DNA of 64,000 bases from Actinacidiphila cocklensis (GCF_907177275.1 NZ_CAJSLV010000050.1:89258-153257); one strand, 5' to 3'; positions 17,543-26,076 are shown, numbered from the stretch's first letter. Numbers and translations are program-made. The notes: a model not told the origin generated them from the sequence alone.

Positions 17543-18271
17543 TCAGTCGAGGGGGGTGCCGGTCTCCTCGGCCAGCGCCTTGAGCAGGGAGTCCTGGAAC
17601 GCCGTGTCGTGGACGGCCGGGTGCGGCTCGGCCCGCCGCTGGTGGTACCAGTAGCCGCCGCTGGTCAGGGCCTCGGGGTCGTCGCTGGAAGCGAGCCACT
17701 CCTGGGTCCTGTGCCCCATTTCGAGGTCGTCGCTCGCGTACGGGCCGCCCATCTTCGTCGGTACCCAGCCCGGGTCCACGGCGTTGCTCAGCACCCCGGG
17801 GCGCAGGCGGCCCATCGCGGCCGCGAGCGCGGTGACGAACAGCTTGCTGTCGGCGTACGAGCCGGAGCGCCCGCCCAGCCAGTCGACCCGGGCGAGCGAG
17901 GGCTGCCCGTCGTAGTGCGAGCCGCTGGTCACGTACACCAGGCGGCGCGGGGCGCGCAGCAGGGCCGTGAGCAGGTAGGGCGCGATGATGTTGACGGGCA
18001 TGACCGCGTTGCCCCGCCACACCCCGGCGTTGTGGATGACCGCGTCGAGCGGCTCGCGGCCGTTCAGATCCGCGGCGATGCCGCGAACGGCGTCGCGTTC
18101 GACGAGGTCGCCCACGACGATGTCCGCGCCGCGGTCGACCAGCGGGCCGAGGGCCGCCGCGCGCTCCGGGTTCCTGGCGTGCACCACGACGCCGTGTCCC
18201 GCGGACAGCAGTGCGTCCGCCGCGAGGCGTCCCAGGCCGTCCGCGGAACCGGTCACCAGGATCCGGCTCAT
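17543..18271 (-). CDS. Short-chain dehydrogenase/reductase
   Basis: 242 residues from ATG 18271. Glycine motif ILVTGSADGLGRL, then NAG (VIHNAGVW), Ser in YVTSGSHYD and the YxxxK of SYADSKLF: a complete classical SDR active site. The downstream VDPGWVPTKMGG is the substrate-loop motif of this group. It is NAD(P)-dependent; the substrate is unknown. An upstream GTG would extend it without support. It lies downstream of the hairpin that ends the DUF574 gene, so it has its own promoter in about 80 bases. Confidence 0.9.
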   Translation of the reverse strand: MSRILVTGSADGLGRLAADALLSAGHGVVVHARNPERAAALGPLVDRGADIVVGDLVERDAVRGIAADLNGREPLDAVIHNAGVWRGNAVMPVNIIAPYLLTALLRAPRRLVYVTSGSHYDGQPSLARVDWLGGRSGSYADSKLFVTALAAAMGRLRPGVLSNAVDPGWVPTKMGGPYASDDLEMGHRTQEWLASSDDPEALTSGGYWYHQRRAEPHPAVHDTAFQDSLLKALAEETGTPLD

Positions 18272-18352
18272 GCCGCCACCCGCCCTCGGACGGGTGCGTC
18301 GGCGCTGCCGCCGTCGGCAACGTGCACGACTGCTCGTGGCATGGAGGTGCCC

Positions 18353-18395
18353 CCTTTCCGCGGAGGGTGCCGCGACGGCCCCCTCCGCGGAAAGG
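18353..18395 (-). terminator. Perfect 15-bp hairpin at the stop of the methyltransferase gene
   Basis: CCTTTCCGCGGAGGG (18353-18367) and CCCTCCGCGGAAAGG (18381-18395) form a perfect 15-bp stem with a 13-base loop, immediately after the TAG of the gene ending at 18396. Very stable, without a T-tract. It separates this gene from the SDR gene downstream on the same strand. Confidence 0.8.
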
Positions 18396-19253
18396 CTACG
18401 GCTTGATGGCGACGCCCACCCACAGGCTCACGTCGGCGTCCGACACTCTCGGGAGTTCGGTGCGCGCGGTCTCCTCAGGGCGCCAGCGGTGGCCGACGGA
18501 GATACCCGGCTCGATCAGGTCGTAGCCCTCGAAGAAGCGCTCGACCTCCTTGCGGGTGCGGACCTGCGCGGGGGTGCCGGAGTTGCGGTAGACGCTCACC
18601 ACCTCCGCCCACGACTCGGGGTCGAAGTCCGGGGTGCAGTGGCTGATCGCCAGTGCGGAGCCCGACGGCAGTTCCGACATCAGGCGGTCGACGATGCCGT
18701 ACGGGTCGCGGTCGTCGGGGATGAAGTGCAGCAGCGCGTTGAGGCTGAGCGCCACCGGGCGCGACAGGTCGAGGGTGGCTGCCAGCGTCTGGTCGGCCAG
18801 GATCGAGTCGGGGTCGGTCGCGTCGGCCTGTACGTACGCGGTGCGCCCGGTCGGGGTGCTGCGCAGCAGGGCGCGGGCGTAGTTCAGCACGATGGGGTCG
18901 TAGTCGACGTAGACGACGCGGGCGTCCGCGGCGACGGACTGGGCCACCTCGTGCAGGTTCGGCGAGGTGGGGATCCCGGTACCGATGTCCAGCCACTGGC
19001 GGATGCCGTACGAGCGGGCCAGCACGCGGGTGGCGCGGTGCATGAAGTCGCGGTTCTCGAGCGCGGTGTGGAAGACGCTCGGGAAGACCGTCGCGACCTC
19101 GTCCGCGGCCTCGCGGTCGGGGCGGTAGTTGGTGCGCCCGCCGAGGTAGTAGTCGTACATCCGTGCGCTGTGCGGAATGTCGGTACGGATGCTGGCCTGT
19201 ATGTCTGCTGCCGACTCCGACTCGGAGTCGTCGAGCGCTGTCCCGTCTGCCAT
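18396..19253 (-). CDS. SAM-dependent methyltransferase, DUF574 type
   Basis: 285 residues from ATG 19253 (MADGTALDDSE). Sequence hallmarks of the Streptomyces DUF574 (Methyltransf_19) family: HSARMYDYYLGGRTNYRPDR near the start, motif I LDIGTGIPTSPNLHEVAQ, the acidic VYVDYDP and LNALLHFIPDD. Members are abundant in Streptomyces and usually sit alone or with regulatory conservons; no substrate has been firmly assigned. An in-frame upstream ATG at 19418 would add about 55 residues with no family similarity, so the shorter start is taken. Confidence 0.9.
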   Translation of the reverse strand: MADGTALDDSESESAADIQASIRTDIPHSARMYDYYLGGRTNYRPDREAADEVATVFPSVFHTALENRDFMHRATRVLARSYGIRQWLDIGTGIPTSPNLHEVAQSVAADARVVYVDYDPIVLNYARALLRSTPTGRTAYVQADATDPDSILADQTLAATLDLSRPVALSLNALLHFIPDDRDPYGIVDRLMSELPSGSALAISHCTPDFDPESWAEVVSVYRNSGTPAQVRTRKEVERFFEGYDLIEPGISVGHRWRPEETARTELPRVSDADVSLWVGVAIKP

Positions 19254-19507
19254 GTCCACAACCCGTCGCCACTCGGACCCGGGGCCGACCCCCGGTAACC
19301 ACCGGTATTCTCGCGGCCCATCATAGGCCCGGCCGCGGGCGGATCTGCACGTCGACCCGCCCAACACCCCGACGCGCAAGGGCTGTTGACCTCGAAAAAC
19401 CCGTTTTGCGGGCAACATGACCCGCCTGTCGCGTTCTTTGCTGCCGGGGCGTCAGCCCTCGGTCGCCGCCGAGTGCCGGGCGGGCCGCCGCTCAGTCGCT
19501 CAGTCGC

Positions 19508-20185
19508 TCAGGTGGCGATGCCGAGGGCGTGGTGGACGGTCGCGGGGTCGGTGAGGCAGTGGAGCATCAGGTGGGCGACGTCGGCGCGCGGCACGGTGGA
19601 ACCGCCCTTGAGATTGCGGTCGACGGCGGTGCGGTAGCCGGCGGTCAGGGGTTTGTCCGTGAGGCGGGGCGGGCGGACCACCGTCCAGTCGAGTCCGCTG
19701 GCACGCAGGACGTCCTCCATGACCGCGAGGTCCGCGAAGACCTTGCCGAGGAAGAGGCGGCCGAGCGGGGCGGCGACGTAGCGCATCGCCGCGCTGTCAC
19801 CCGGGTCGTGCCGGGGCGGGCGCGGGCGGCCGGGAGAGGGGGTCGTCGAGACGGGCGCCGCGCTGACGGCGACGATCCGCCGCACCCCGGTCGCCCGCAT
19901 CGCCGCCACGATCGCCCGGGTACCGGATCCGGTGTGCCCGGCGTCCGCCTGCCCGTGCGGGCCGAAGCCGGACAGTACGGCGTCGGCGCCGTCGACGGCG
20001 GTCCGCAGCGCGTCCGGGTCGGGCGATGACAGGTCGGCGGTGACGACGCGGACCTTCGGACCTGCCCGCTCCCCGAGCTTGCCGGGGTCGCGGACCACGG
20101 CGGTCACCTCGTGGCCGGCCGCGAGGGCCTGCGCGAGCAGGTTCCTGCCGACGCCGCCTGTCGCGGCGAAAATGGTGAGGTTCAT
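19508..20185 (-). CDS. NAD(P)-binding oxidoreductase, NmrA-like
   Basis: 225 residues from ATG 20185. Dinucleotide fold MNLTIFAATGGVGRNL, then VVRDPGKL, GADAVLSGFG and IVAVSAAPV; the ending has TVVRPPRLTDKPLTAGYR. This is the group of NAD(P)H-binding proteins related to biliverdin reductase B and YwnB. It lacks a Tyr-x3-Lys pair, so the activity (flavin, quinone or biliverdin reduction) is open. Its stop is followed by three repeats of CAGTCGCT (about 19493-19511). Monocistronic. Confidence 0.85.
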   Translation of the reverse strand: MNLTIFAATGGVGRNLLAQALAAGHEVTAVVRDPGKLGERAGPKVRVVTADLSSPDPDALRTAVDGADAVLSGFGPHGQADAGHTGSGTRAIVAAMRATGVRRIVAVSAAPVSTTPSPGRPRPPRHDPGDSAAMRYVAAPLGRLFLGKVFADLAVMEDVLRASGLDWTVVRPPRLTDKPLTAGYRTAVDRNLKGGSTVPRADVAHLMLHCLTDPATVHHALGIAT

Positions 20186-20249
20186 GTGCGCTCCGACTCT
20201 CTGTCCACGGTCTCGCTGGTCGAGACCCACTGCGACCAGGAGTGCTCCC

Positions 20250-20273
20250 GGCCCCGAGGATGTGACATCCGGG
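20250..20273 (-). terminator. Hairpin after the four-helix membrane protein gene
   Basis: GGATG (20257-20261) and CATCC (20265-20269) with loop TGA, extended by CCCC and GGGG beyond a two-base bulge. It follows the stop codon at 20277 by a few bases and may also lie in the promoter region of the next minus-strand gene. Confidence 0.5.
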
Positions 20274-20276
20274 GCG

Positions 20277-21419
20277 TCAGGTACCGGCTCCGCCGGCTGC
20301 CGGGCGAGTGCCTCCGGAACCGGAGTTCACCAGCGGCGGGCTGGTGGGGCCACGCACCGCGTCCAGCACCATCTGGCCCCGCCTGTCCACGAACTTGGTG
20401 AACAGCTCCTGCGAGTAACCGAAAATGACGGCCCAGGCGATGATTTGCGCCGAGGAGTCCAGCGCGCTGAGTCCCGGCACGAACGCACCTCGCATGAGGA
20501 GGATCCCCAGCACCGCGGTGAGCGCACCGGCCGGCAGTTTCAGCATGGCCAAGGCCACGGGCAGCCGGAACGGAGTAGCCGTTCCTCTGATATTCCGCAG
20601 AGATGCGGCTGCGGCGAGCCCGGCGGCCACAAGTCCGACCACTTCGACCACGAGGTAATCGCCCCAGGATGCGACAGCCGCGAAATTGTCGTCAAGGTCC
20701 CGGGTACGGGGAAATTCGTCACTTCCCGTCGGACAGACCACCGTGTAGTCGACGACAGGTGATTTGGGGTTCGGGAGCGCCTGGACCATGCCGACCGACT
20801 TGGCGGGGTTGAAGCAGAGAGGTACCACGTTCGACCAGTGAGCGGTGAGTACGGCGACCGCGACCGCAAGGAAGAACAGGGAACCGGCCACCCGCCAAAC
20901 GAGGCGTACGAAGCTGGCAGCACGCAGCTTCTCGTGAAGGGCGACCGAGTTGGCGGCTTCCACCGCCTCCGTGAGCTTGACCAGCTGATCCGGAGTCGAA
21001 ACGACGTCGATTCCCTCGACGGACTTCCTGCGCCCATCACGGGCAGGAAGGTGCTCTCTGACGACCTCTTGCAGACTCGGAAGATAGGGGGAAATTTTCT
21101 CCGGGGTCGCGAAAAATGATTTCACCCAGAACAGCCTGGCGGCATTGACATGAATCTGAGCAGCAGTCACATGCGACCCCAGGGACGCCCTGCGGTGATC
21201 ACCGAAATCGAGCAACTGATCGGCCGACGCCAGCTCCACTTCAGCTGCTTTCAACATTTCTCGGGCGTCTTCGTCGAGAGAGGGGATTTTCTCTCTCGCC
21301 TCCACGAGTGCCCGGAACTTGCTCACATTCGCGTGACCCTCTTCTCTGAGTTCCCAAGAGCGCCGCTCCTGCCGCCACTCACTCACCCGATCTTTGATCA
21401 TCCCCGCCAGTCGGCTCAT
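20277..21419 (-). CDS. Membrane protein with a helical cytoplasmic N-half, unknown function
   Basis: 380 residues from ATG 21419 (MSRLAGMIKDRVSEW). The first 195 residues are charged and helical (coiled-coil-like, REEGHANVSKFRALVEAREK). They are followed by four membrane segments: around SLFFLAVAVAVLTAHW, VVEVVGLVAAGLAAAASL, LPAGALTAVLGILLM and IIAWAVIFGYSQELF. A loop with two Cys (PLCFN, VVCPTG) lies outside between the first two. The sequence is clearly lower in GC, with many AAA/TTT-containing codons unlike its neighbours, which suggests horizontal gain. I do not recognise the family. The ending FVDRRGQMVLDAVRG resembles regulatory tails of some pentapeptide or toxin-associated membrane proteins, but this is not enough to name it. 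Confidence 0.75.
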   Translation of the reverse strand: MSRLAGMIKDRVSEWRQERRSWELREEGHANVSKFRALVEAREKIPSLDEDAREMLKAAEVELASADQLLDFGDHRRASLGSHVTAAQIHVNAARLFWVKSFFATPEKISPYLPSLQEVVREHLPARDGRRKSVEGIDVVSTPDQLVKLTEAVEAANSVALHEKLRAASFVRLVWRVAGSLFFLAVAVAVLTAHWSNVVPLCFNPAKSVGMVQALPNPKSPVVDYTVVCPTGSDEFPRTRDLDDNFAAVASWGDYLVVEVVGLVAAGLAAAASLRNIRGTATPFRLPVALAMLKLPAGALTAVLGILLMRGAFVPGLSALDSSAQIIAWAVIFGYSQELFTKFVDRRGQMVLDAVRGPTSPPLVNSGSGGTRPAAGGAGT

Positions 21420-21579
21420 GCCTTGGTACTTCCCTGGAGCGCACCACTTCCTTGCAGAATTGCTCTGCCTGGAGCAGCCGAACAAGCCGGTTGCCCCGGC
21501 CGACGGGGGTGCGGCAGGAAAATCGGGCTGCTCGGCGGCCGAGGCGGCGGGCGGCGTGCTCGCCGTGGGTGTGCAGCGC

Positions 21580-21605
21580 GCCGGCCCGGACGGATCCGGG
21601 CCGGC
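21580..21605 (-). terminator. Perfect 11-bp hairpin after the GH6 gene
   Basis: GCCGGCCCGGA (21580-21590) and TCCGGGCCGGC (21595-21605) with tetraloop CGGA, 23 bases past the cellulase stop codon. Confidence 0.8.
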
Positions 21606-21628
21606 CGCCGCGTGGAGCGGGCAGTGCG

Positions 21629-23122
21629 TCAGGACACGGTGCAGACGGCACCGTTGAGGGTGAAGGCGGTGGGCGAGGAGGTTCCGGTGCCCGTCCCCTG
21701 GAACCCGAAGCCGGTGGAGCCGCCCGCCGGGACGGTCCCGTTGTAGCCCAGGTCGGTGGCCGTCACGGTCGCGCCGGACTGGGTGGTCTTGGCGTTCCAG
21801 GCGCTGGTGATCTGCTGGTCGGCCGGGAACGTCCACTTGAGCGACCAGCCGTTGACGGCGCTGCTGCCGGTGTTGCGCAGGGTCACGTCCGCGGTGAAGC
21901 CGCCCGTCCAGGCGCTGGCGACCTTGTAGCTGACGGAGCAGGCCGCGACGGCGGGCGGAGTGCTGGTGGGCGGGGTCGTGGGAGGTGTCGTGGGCGGCGT
22001 CGTGGGAGGAGTCGTCGGCGGGGTGGTCGGAGGAGTCGTGGGCGGGGTGGTCGGCGGGGTCGTGGGCGGGGTGGTCGGGTCCGACGCTCCGGCGGAGGCC
22101 AGCGCGTAGGCCACGTCCGGCAGGAAGGTACCCGCGGCGCCGGCGCAGCCGTCCGCCTCACCGGGCGGCTTCACCCAGAGGAAGGCGTCGATCGCCGGGT
22201 CGCCGGTGTTGGTGGTGGGGTAGGCGCCGATCGCCCGGCCGGACGGATCGCACCACGCCCCGCCGCCGGCCGGACCGTTGCCGTTGCGGCTGGTGTCCAC
22301 CACAGCGTGCAGGTTGGCCGGGTTGCCCAGCGCGCCCAGCACGTTCTTGGCGAAGTTGACCTCGTTCGACGTGGTGTTGAAGTTGGAGACGTTGGTGAAG
22401 AGGCCGTCGGCGTTGGTCAGGATGCCGGCACTGCGCAGCCTGTTGGCCTGTTCCGAGGCGCTGTTCCAGGCCGAGTGGCCGCCGTCCAGGTAGACCTTGG
22501 CGTTGGGCGAGGCCGCGTGGATGGCGGCGCCCGCCCGGGAGAGCGAGGCGAACCGGTCGGCCTGCTGCTGCCCGGACAGGCAGGTCGTCAGTGCGATGGA
22601 GTCGGGCTCCAGGATGATGATCGACTGGCCGCTGCCCAGCCCCGCGGCGAAGCTGCGCACCCAGGCGTCGTACGAGGCCAGGTCCGGCGCACCACCGGCG
22701 GAGGCGCCGCCGCAGTCACGGTTGGGGATCTCGTACACGGCCAGTACCGGCACCTGTCCCGCGGTGGCCGCGGCCGAGGTGACCGTCCTGACGTCGTTGG
22801 TGACGGTGGAGGGGCTGTAGTTGGAGAACCAGATCGCCTGCGGCTGGGAGGCGATCCGCCGGGAGATGACCGGCTGGCGGGAGTCTCCGGGATTGGCGGC
22901 GACCCAGCGGGCGACCTGGGAGTTGGGGTCCTTGAAGAGCTGGGTGCCGGTGGGGAGGCTGCCCTGCACCGCGGCGCCCGCGGTGATCTGGGTGCTCAGC
23001 GCGATACCGGCGGCGGCGAGGCCTGTGGCCAGGCCGAGCGCCATGGCCTTGCGCAGTCGCGACCCGCGCGCGGGGGGCGCGGCCGCCCCGGTGGGAGGCG
23101 GGGTGCGGTCGGGGGGTGTCAC
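21629..23122 (-). CDS. Secreted GH6 beta-1,4-glucanase with CBM2
   Basis: 497 residues from GTG 23122, with GGAGG at ideal spacing. A signal peptide (about residues 22-50) precedes a GH6 catalytic domain (about 55-350): VPVLAVYEIPNRDCGGAS with D136 (equivalent to the pKa-tuning Asp), IIILEPDSIA with D174 (general acid), YLDGGHSAW, and FLWVKPPGEADGC. A linker of nine TTPP repeats (DNA 21968-22075) leads to a family 2 cellulose-binding domain (about 395-497), which starts CSVSYKVASAWTGGF and ends with the disulfide Cys. It cleaves internal or terminal beta-1,4 bonds in cellulose outside the cell. Two CebR-like boxes upstream suggest induction by cellobiose. Confidence 0.95.
   Translation of the reverse strand: MTPPDRTPPPTGAAAPPARGSRLRKAMALGLATGLAAAGIALSTQITAGAAVQGSLPTGTQLFKDPNSQVARWVAANPGDSRQPVISRRIASQPQAIWFSNYSPSTVTNDVRTVTSAAATAGQVPVLAVYEIPNRDCGGASAGGAPDLASYDAWVRSFAAGLGSGQSIIILEPDSIALTTCLSGQQQADRFASLSRAGAAIHAASPNAKVYLDGGHSAWNSASEQANRLRSAGILTNADGLFTNVSNFNTTSNEVNFAKNVLGALGNPANLHAVVDTSRNGNGPAGGGAWCDPSGRAIGAYPTTNTGDPAIDAFLWVKPPGEADGCAGAAGTFLPDVAYALASAGASDPTTPPTTPPTTPPTTPPTTPPTTPPTTPPTTPPTTPPTSTPPAVAACSVSYKVASAWTGGFTADVTLRNTGSSAVNGWSLKWTFPADQQITSAWNAKTTQSGATVTATDLGYNGTVPAGGSTGFGFQGTGTGTSSPTAFTLNGAVCTVS
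21968..22075 (-). repeat. 12-bp tandem repeat coding the TTPP linker
   Basis: Nine consecutive copies of a 12-bp unit encode TTPP, with only silent differences between copies. The repeat is prone to length change by slippage; the frame is preserved because the unit is a multiple of three. Confidence 0.85.
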
Positions 23123-23190
23123 AGTCGTCCTCCGTGCTCTCGTGGGGGGAGAGTGCCCTCGGTGATGAGGGCTGAATGCGGCGGGAGTTG

Positions 23191-23204
23191 TGGGAGCGCT
23201 CCCG
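23191..23204. promoter_or_regulatory. CebR-type box, proximal to the GH6 gene
   Basis: TGGGAGCGCTCCCG matches the CebR cellobiose-repressor operator TGGGAGCGCTCCCA except for its last base. It lies 69 bases upstream of the GTG of the cellulase gene, the right place to block transcription. Confidence 0.8.
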
Positions 23205-23275
23205 CGCATTCTGGCTGAGCCTAGCCAGCGGGACGGAGGTGCGTCATCCCTTGCGGGGAACGCAATTTCATGAAA

Positions 23276-23291
23276 ATGGGAGCGCTCCCAT
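23276..23291. promoter_or_regulatory. Perfect CebR-type box between GH6 and MFS genes
   Basis: ATGGGAGCGCTCCCAT is a perfect 16-bp palindrome with the full CebR consensus. It lies 154 bases from the cellulase start and 286 from the MFS start. It might help to repress the cellulase or reach the rightward promoter. Confidence 0.8.
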
Positions 23292-23576
23292 CCCGAGCCT
23301 CGATCGCCTCGCCGCCGATCCACGAAATCCTTGCGGCCGGCCCGCTAAATCCTCGGCGCCACCGGCCGGGTCGGCTCGGCGGTGCCCGCCGCGCTGTTCG
23401 CCCTCGGCGGGACGGTGACGCTTCCGCCGGCGCGGTGGGCCGGACGGGCGTGCGCTCCGATCGGGTGACACGTACGGCTGCGTTCGGCCGAAGAGGGCAG
23501 CCGGCGGACCACCATGGGGATCACACGCACGCCGTGTACCCCGCGGTGTTCAGCCCGAACAAGGAGAAGTCGACGG
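23292..23576. other. Leader region of the MFS gene
   Basis: No gene seen. A GC-rich stretch between the distal CebR box and the MFS start; with the two boxes it forms the 454-base gap between the divergent genes. An AAGGAG site just before 23577 belongs to the MFS gene. Confidence 0.5.
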
Positions 23577-25049
23577 ATGGCACGAGGTCCGCTGGCCGGC
23601 CGCTATCCGGTGGTGGCGGCGATGGTCGTCTTCGCCCTGGTGCCGTACCTGGCGCTGTCCGCCGCGCTGGGGCCCCTCACGCCGCTCATCGCCCGGGAGC
23701 TCGGCATGAGCCTGCAGGCGATGAACGTGACGTCGGGCATGGCCAACGCCGGCTACGCGGTGGGCACGGTCCTGGCGGTGCAGTTCGCCCAGCACCTGCC
23801 GCAGCGGCGGATGCTGATCGTCTACGGCGTTCTGCTCGTGATCGGCTCGGTGCTCACCGCGGCGGCGGTCGACCCGGCGATGTTCATCGTCGGGCACGTC
23901 CTGCAGGGACTGTGCACCAGCCTGCTGCTCATCGCCGCGGTACCACCGCTGATCATCGACTATCCCGCGGCCAGGCTGCGCGAGACCGTCGTGATCCTCA
24001 ACGTGTGCATCTTCGGCGCGGTCGCGCTCGGGCCTGTCGTCGGCGGCGCCCAGGCCTCCTCCCACGGCTGGCGCCCGCTGTTCTGGATCATCGCGGGAAT
24101 CGCCGTGGCGGCGCTCGTACTGTCCCTCCTGACCTTCCGCGACACCCCGCCGGCCAACCCCGGCACCCCCATCGACTTCATCGCGCTGGGCCTGGCCACC
24201 GTCGGATGCGCGGCCGCGTTCTTCGGCGCCTCGTGGCTGCTCACCCACCGCTTCCTCGACCCCGCCACGTGGGGCCCGCTGTTCGGCGGGCTGCTGCTGC
24301 TCATCCTGCTTTTCGTCCACGAGTACACGGCCAGGAATCCGCTGCTGTGCGTAAGGAGCCTGGTCAGCACGCTCCCGGTGGCCGGCATCGTCGCCGCCGT
24401 CTGCGCGGCGGCCGCGTCGGTGTCGGCGATCTCGCTGACCCAGACCTCGCTCGCGGACCGGATGGCCCCCATGAACCTGGGGCTGCTCTACCTCCCGGAG
24501 TTCGGCGGTGCGGTGCTCACCGCTTTCGTCTTCGCGAAGGTCTTCCACACCCGGGCACTGCACTACTTCGTCCTGGTCGGCCTGGTCTTCCTCTGCGCCG
24601 GCATCCTGCTCATGAACGGCACCGCCCCGCCGTCGGCCGCGCTCACCTCGGTGGGTTCGGGTCTTGTCGGCGTCGGTGTCGGCGCCTCCGTCGTGCCGGC
24701 GCTGTTCATCGCCGGCTTCTCGCTGCGCTCCAGGAACGTGCAGCGGGTGTTCGCGATCATCGAACTGGTCCGGGCGGTGGCGGCTTTCATGGTCGCCCCG
24801 ATCCTGCTGTACGTCGCGGCCAACGTCGGGAGCAACATCGACTCGGGCACGAGGACGGCCCTGTGGATCTGCTTCGCCCTGTCCGTCGCGGGCGCCGTCG
24901 TCGCCGTCGCCCTCTACGCACTCGGCGGAGTGCGCCACCCCCCGGCGCCCTCGGTGGACACATGGATGAGCGGCGCGCAGCCCGGCTGGTTCTCCCCGCC
25001 GCTCCTGGCCCGTCTCACCCACAAGGCCCAGCCGGAGGACCCCTGTTAG
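23577..25049 (+). CDS. MFS transporter, DHA2-like drug exporter
   Basis: 490 residues from ATG 23577, with AAGGAG seven bases upstream. About 14 hydrophobic segments; after the first helix comes the periplasmic LGPLTPLIARELGMS. The cytoplasmic motif A region is replaced by QFAQHLPQRRMLIVYG and motif C-like ALGPVVGGAQASSHGWRPLFWI follows helix 5, which assigns it to the DHA2 (drug:H+ antiport, 14-TM) branch. Likely exports a hydrophobic compound across the inner membrane. It is divergent from the GH6 gene with 454 bases between; whether the CebR boxes matter for it is unknown. Confidence 0.85.
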   Translation: MARGPLAGRYPVVAAMVVFALVPYLALSAALGPLTPLIARELGMSLQAMNVTSGMANAGYAVGTVLAVQFAQHLPQRRMLIVYGVLLVIGSVLTAAAVDPAMFIVGHVLQGLCTSLLLIAAVPPLIIDYPAARLRETVVILNVCIFGAVALGPVVGGAQASSHGWRPLFWIIAGIAVAALVLSLLTFRDTPPANPGTPIDFIALGLATVGCAAAFFGASWLLTHRFLDPATWGPLFGGLLLLILLFVHEYTARNPLLCVRSLVSTLPVAGIVAAVCAAAASVSAISLTQTSLADRMAPMNLGLLYLPEFGGAVLTAFVFAKVFHTRALHYFVLVGLVFLCAGILLMNGTAPPSAALTSVGSGLVGVGVGASVVPALFIAGFSLRSRNVQRVFAIIELVRAVAAFMVAPILLYVAANVGSNIDSGTRTALWICFALSVAGAVVAVALYALGGVRHPPAPSVDTWMSGAQPGWFSPPLLARLTHKAQPEDPC

Positions 25050-25062
25050 CGCGGCAGCAGCG

Positions 25063-25431
25063 TCAATCTCCGGGAATCGGCTGGGTGAGGTTCACCGGGT
25101 TGCCGTCGGGGTCCTGGATGTGGGCGACGCGCTGACCCCACGGCATGTCGTTGGGGCCGCCGCTGACCGAGCCGCCCAGTGCTGTCACCCGGCCGAGCGT
25201 CTCCTCGACGTCGTCGACACCGATACTGAGCAGGATCCGCGGTGCCGCCCCGGTCCCCAGGTCCGTCCTGGCCACCAGCCCGAGGTCGGTGTCGCCGATG
25301 CGCAGGCCGACGTAGAAGGCCGGGCCTTCCTCCGGTACCCGGAAGATCTCTTCGGCGCCGAACAATTTCGTGTAGAAGCCGAGCAGGACGTCATGGTCGG
25401 CGGTGATGATCACTGGCTGGATGGTGGACAT
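25063..25431 (-). CDS. VOC family protein
   Basis: 122 residues from ATG 25431 (MSTIQPVIITADHD). A single VOC unit: LLGFYTKLFGAEEIFRVPEEGPAFYVGLRIGDTDLGL, then SIGVDDVEETLGRV, and the ending WGQRVAHIQDPDGNPVNLTQP with the family's DPDGN turn. Proteins of this size and ending are common in Actinobacteria as antibiotic-binding or glyoxalase-like enzymes; substrate unknown. It is tail-to-tail with the MFS exporter, only 13 bases apart. Confidence 0.85.
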   Translation of the reverse strand: MSTIQPVIITADHDVLLGFYTKLFGAEEIFRVPEEGPAFYVGLRIGDTDLGLVARTDLGTGAAPRILLSIGVDDVEETLGRVTALGGSVSGGPNDMPWGQRVAHIQDPDGNPVNLTQPIPGD

Positions 25432-25442
25432 CGCACTCCTGT

Positions 25443-25456
25443 CACGAACGGTCGTG
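25443..25456. promoter_or_regulatory. Small inverted repeat upstream of the VOC gene
   Basis: CACGA and TCGTG flank ACGG, 12 bases upstream of the VOC start. A possible operator for that gene; short enough to be chance. Confidence 0.3.
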
Positions 25457-25712
25457 TTGCTGGGTAGACCGTTCAAGGACGGAGAAGTCATCGGCGAAAC
25501 GGCCCTGCCGGACGATCTGCGCCCCGGCCTGCCCGCTCGCCGCCCCAACTGCGGCCTCGGGCCGCGCCCGTCAAGGCTGAGGCGGCTGGTTCCGGGTAGG
25601 CGATCGTGTACGGCCTCGCCTTCCGACCTCGCGCAGGGTGCTCCGGCCGGTGCTGCGGTGCTGTCCACCGGCAGCACGCCTCCTCCAGGGCAGTGTGAAG
25701 GGAGCGCCGGCT

Positions 25713-26076
25713 GTGGACGACGATTTCACGGTGACCGTCGCGGAACAGCATGGCCGTCTCGCGGTGGCGGCGATGGCCGGGGAGCTGGACCTCACGAGCG
25801 CCGCCGAGGCGTACCTGAGCGTCACGGGGCTGCTCGGCGACCACCCCGATCTCATCGTGGACCTGTCGGGTGTCACGTTCTGCGACTCCACCGGCTTCAA
25901 CGCCCTGCTGCGCCTGCGGCGGAGGGTCGGGGAAGCCGGAGGATGGCTGGCACTGGCGGCCCCGCCGGTCCAGATCGGCCGCCTGCTCACGCTCACGGGG
26001 GCCAACGGCGTTCGTCCTCTACGGCAGTGTGCACGAAGCCGTGGCGGACTACAGGGGCTCCGACCAGCGCCGTTGA
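25713..26076 (+). pseudogene. STAS-domain anti-sigma factor antagonist with a one-base frameshift
   Basis: From GTG 25713 (GAAGGGAG upstream) the frame gives a STAS domain: FTVTVAEQHGRLAVAAMAGELDLTSA, LIVDLSGVTFCDSTGFNALLRL with the phosphorylatable Ser/Thr of DSTG, and LALAAPPVQIGRLLTLTG. After the G5 run at 25997-26001 the proper ending is found one frame over: TAFVLYGSVHEAVADYRG and a stop at 26076. Deleting one G of the run restores a continuous protein of about 120 residues. In its present form translation runs on into an Arg-rich tail. It is an antagonist that would release a sigma factor from its anti-sigma kinase; the partner is not nearby. The indel may be a sequencing error or a real slip in the homopolymer. 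Confidence 0.75.
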
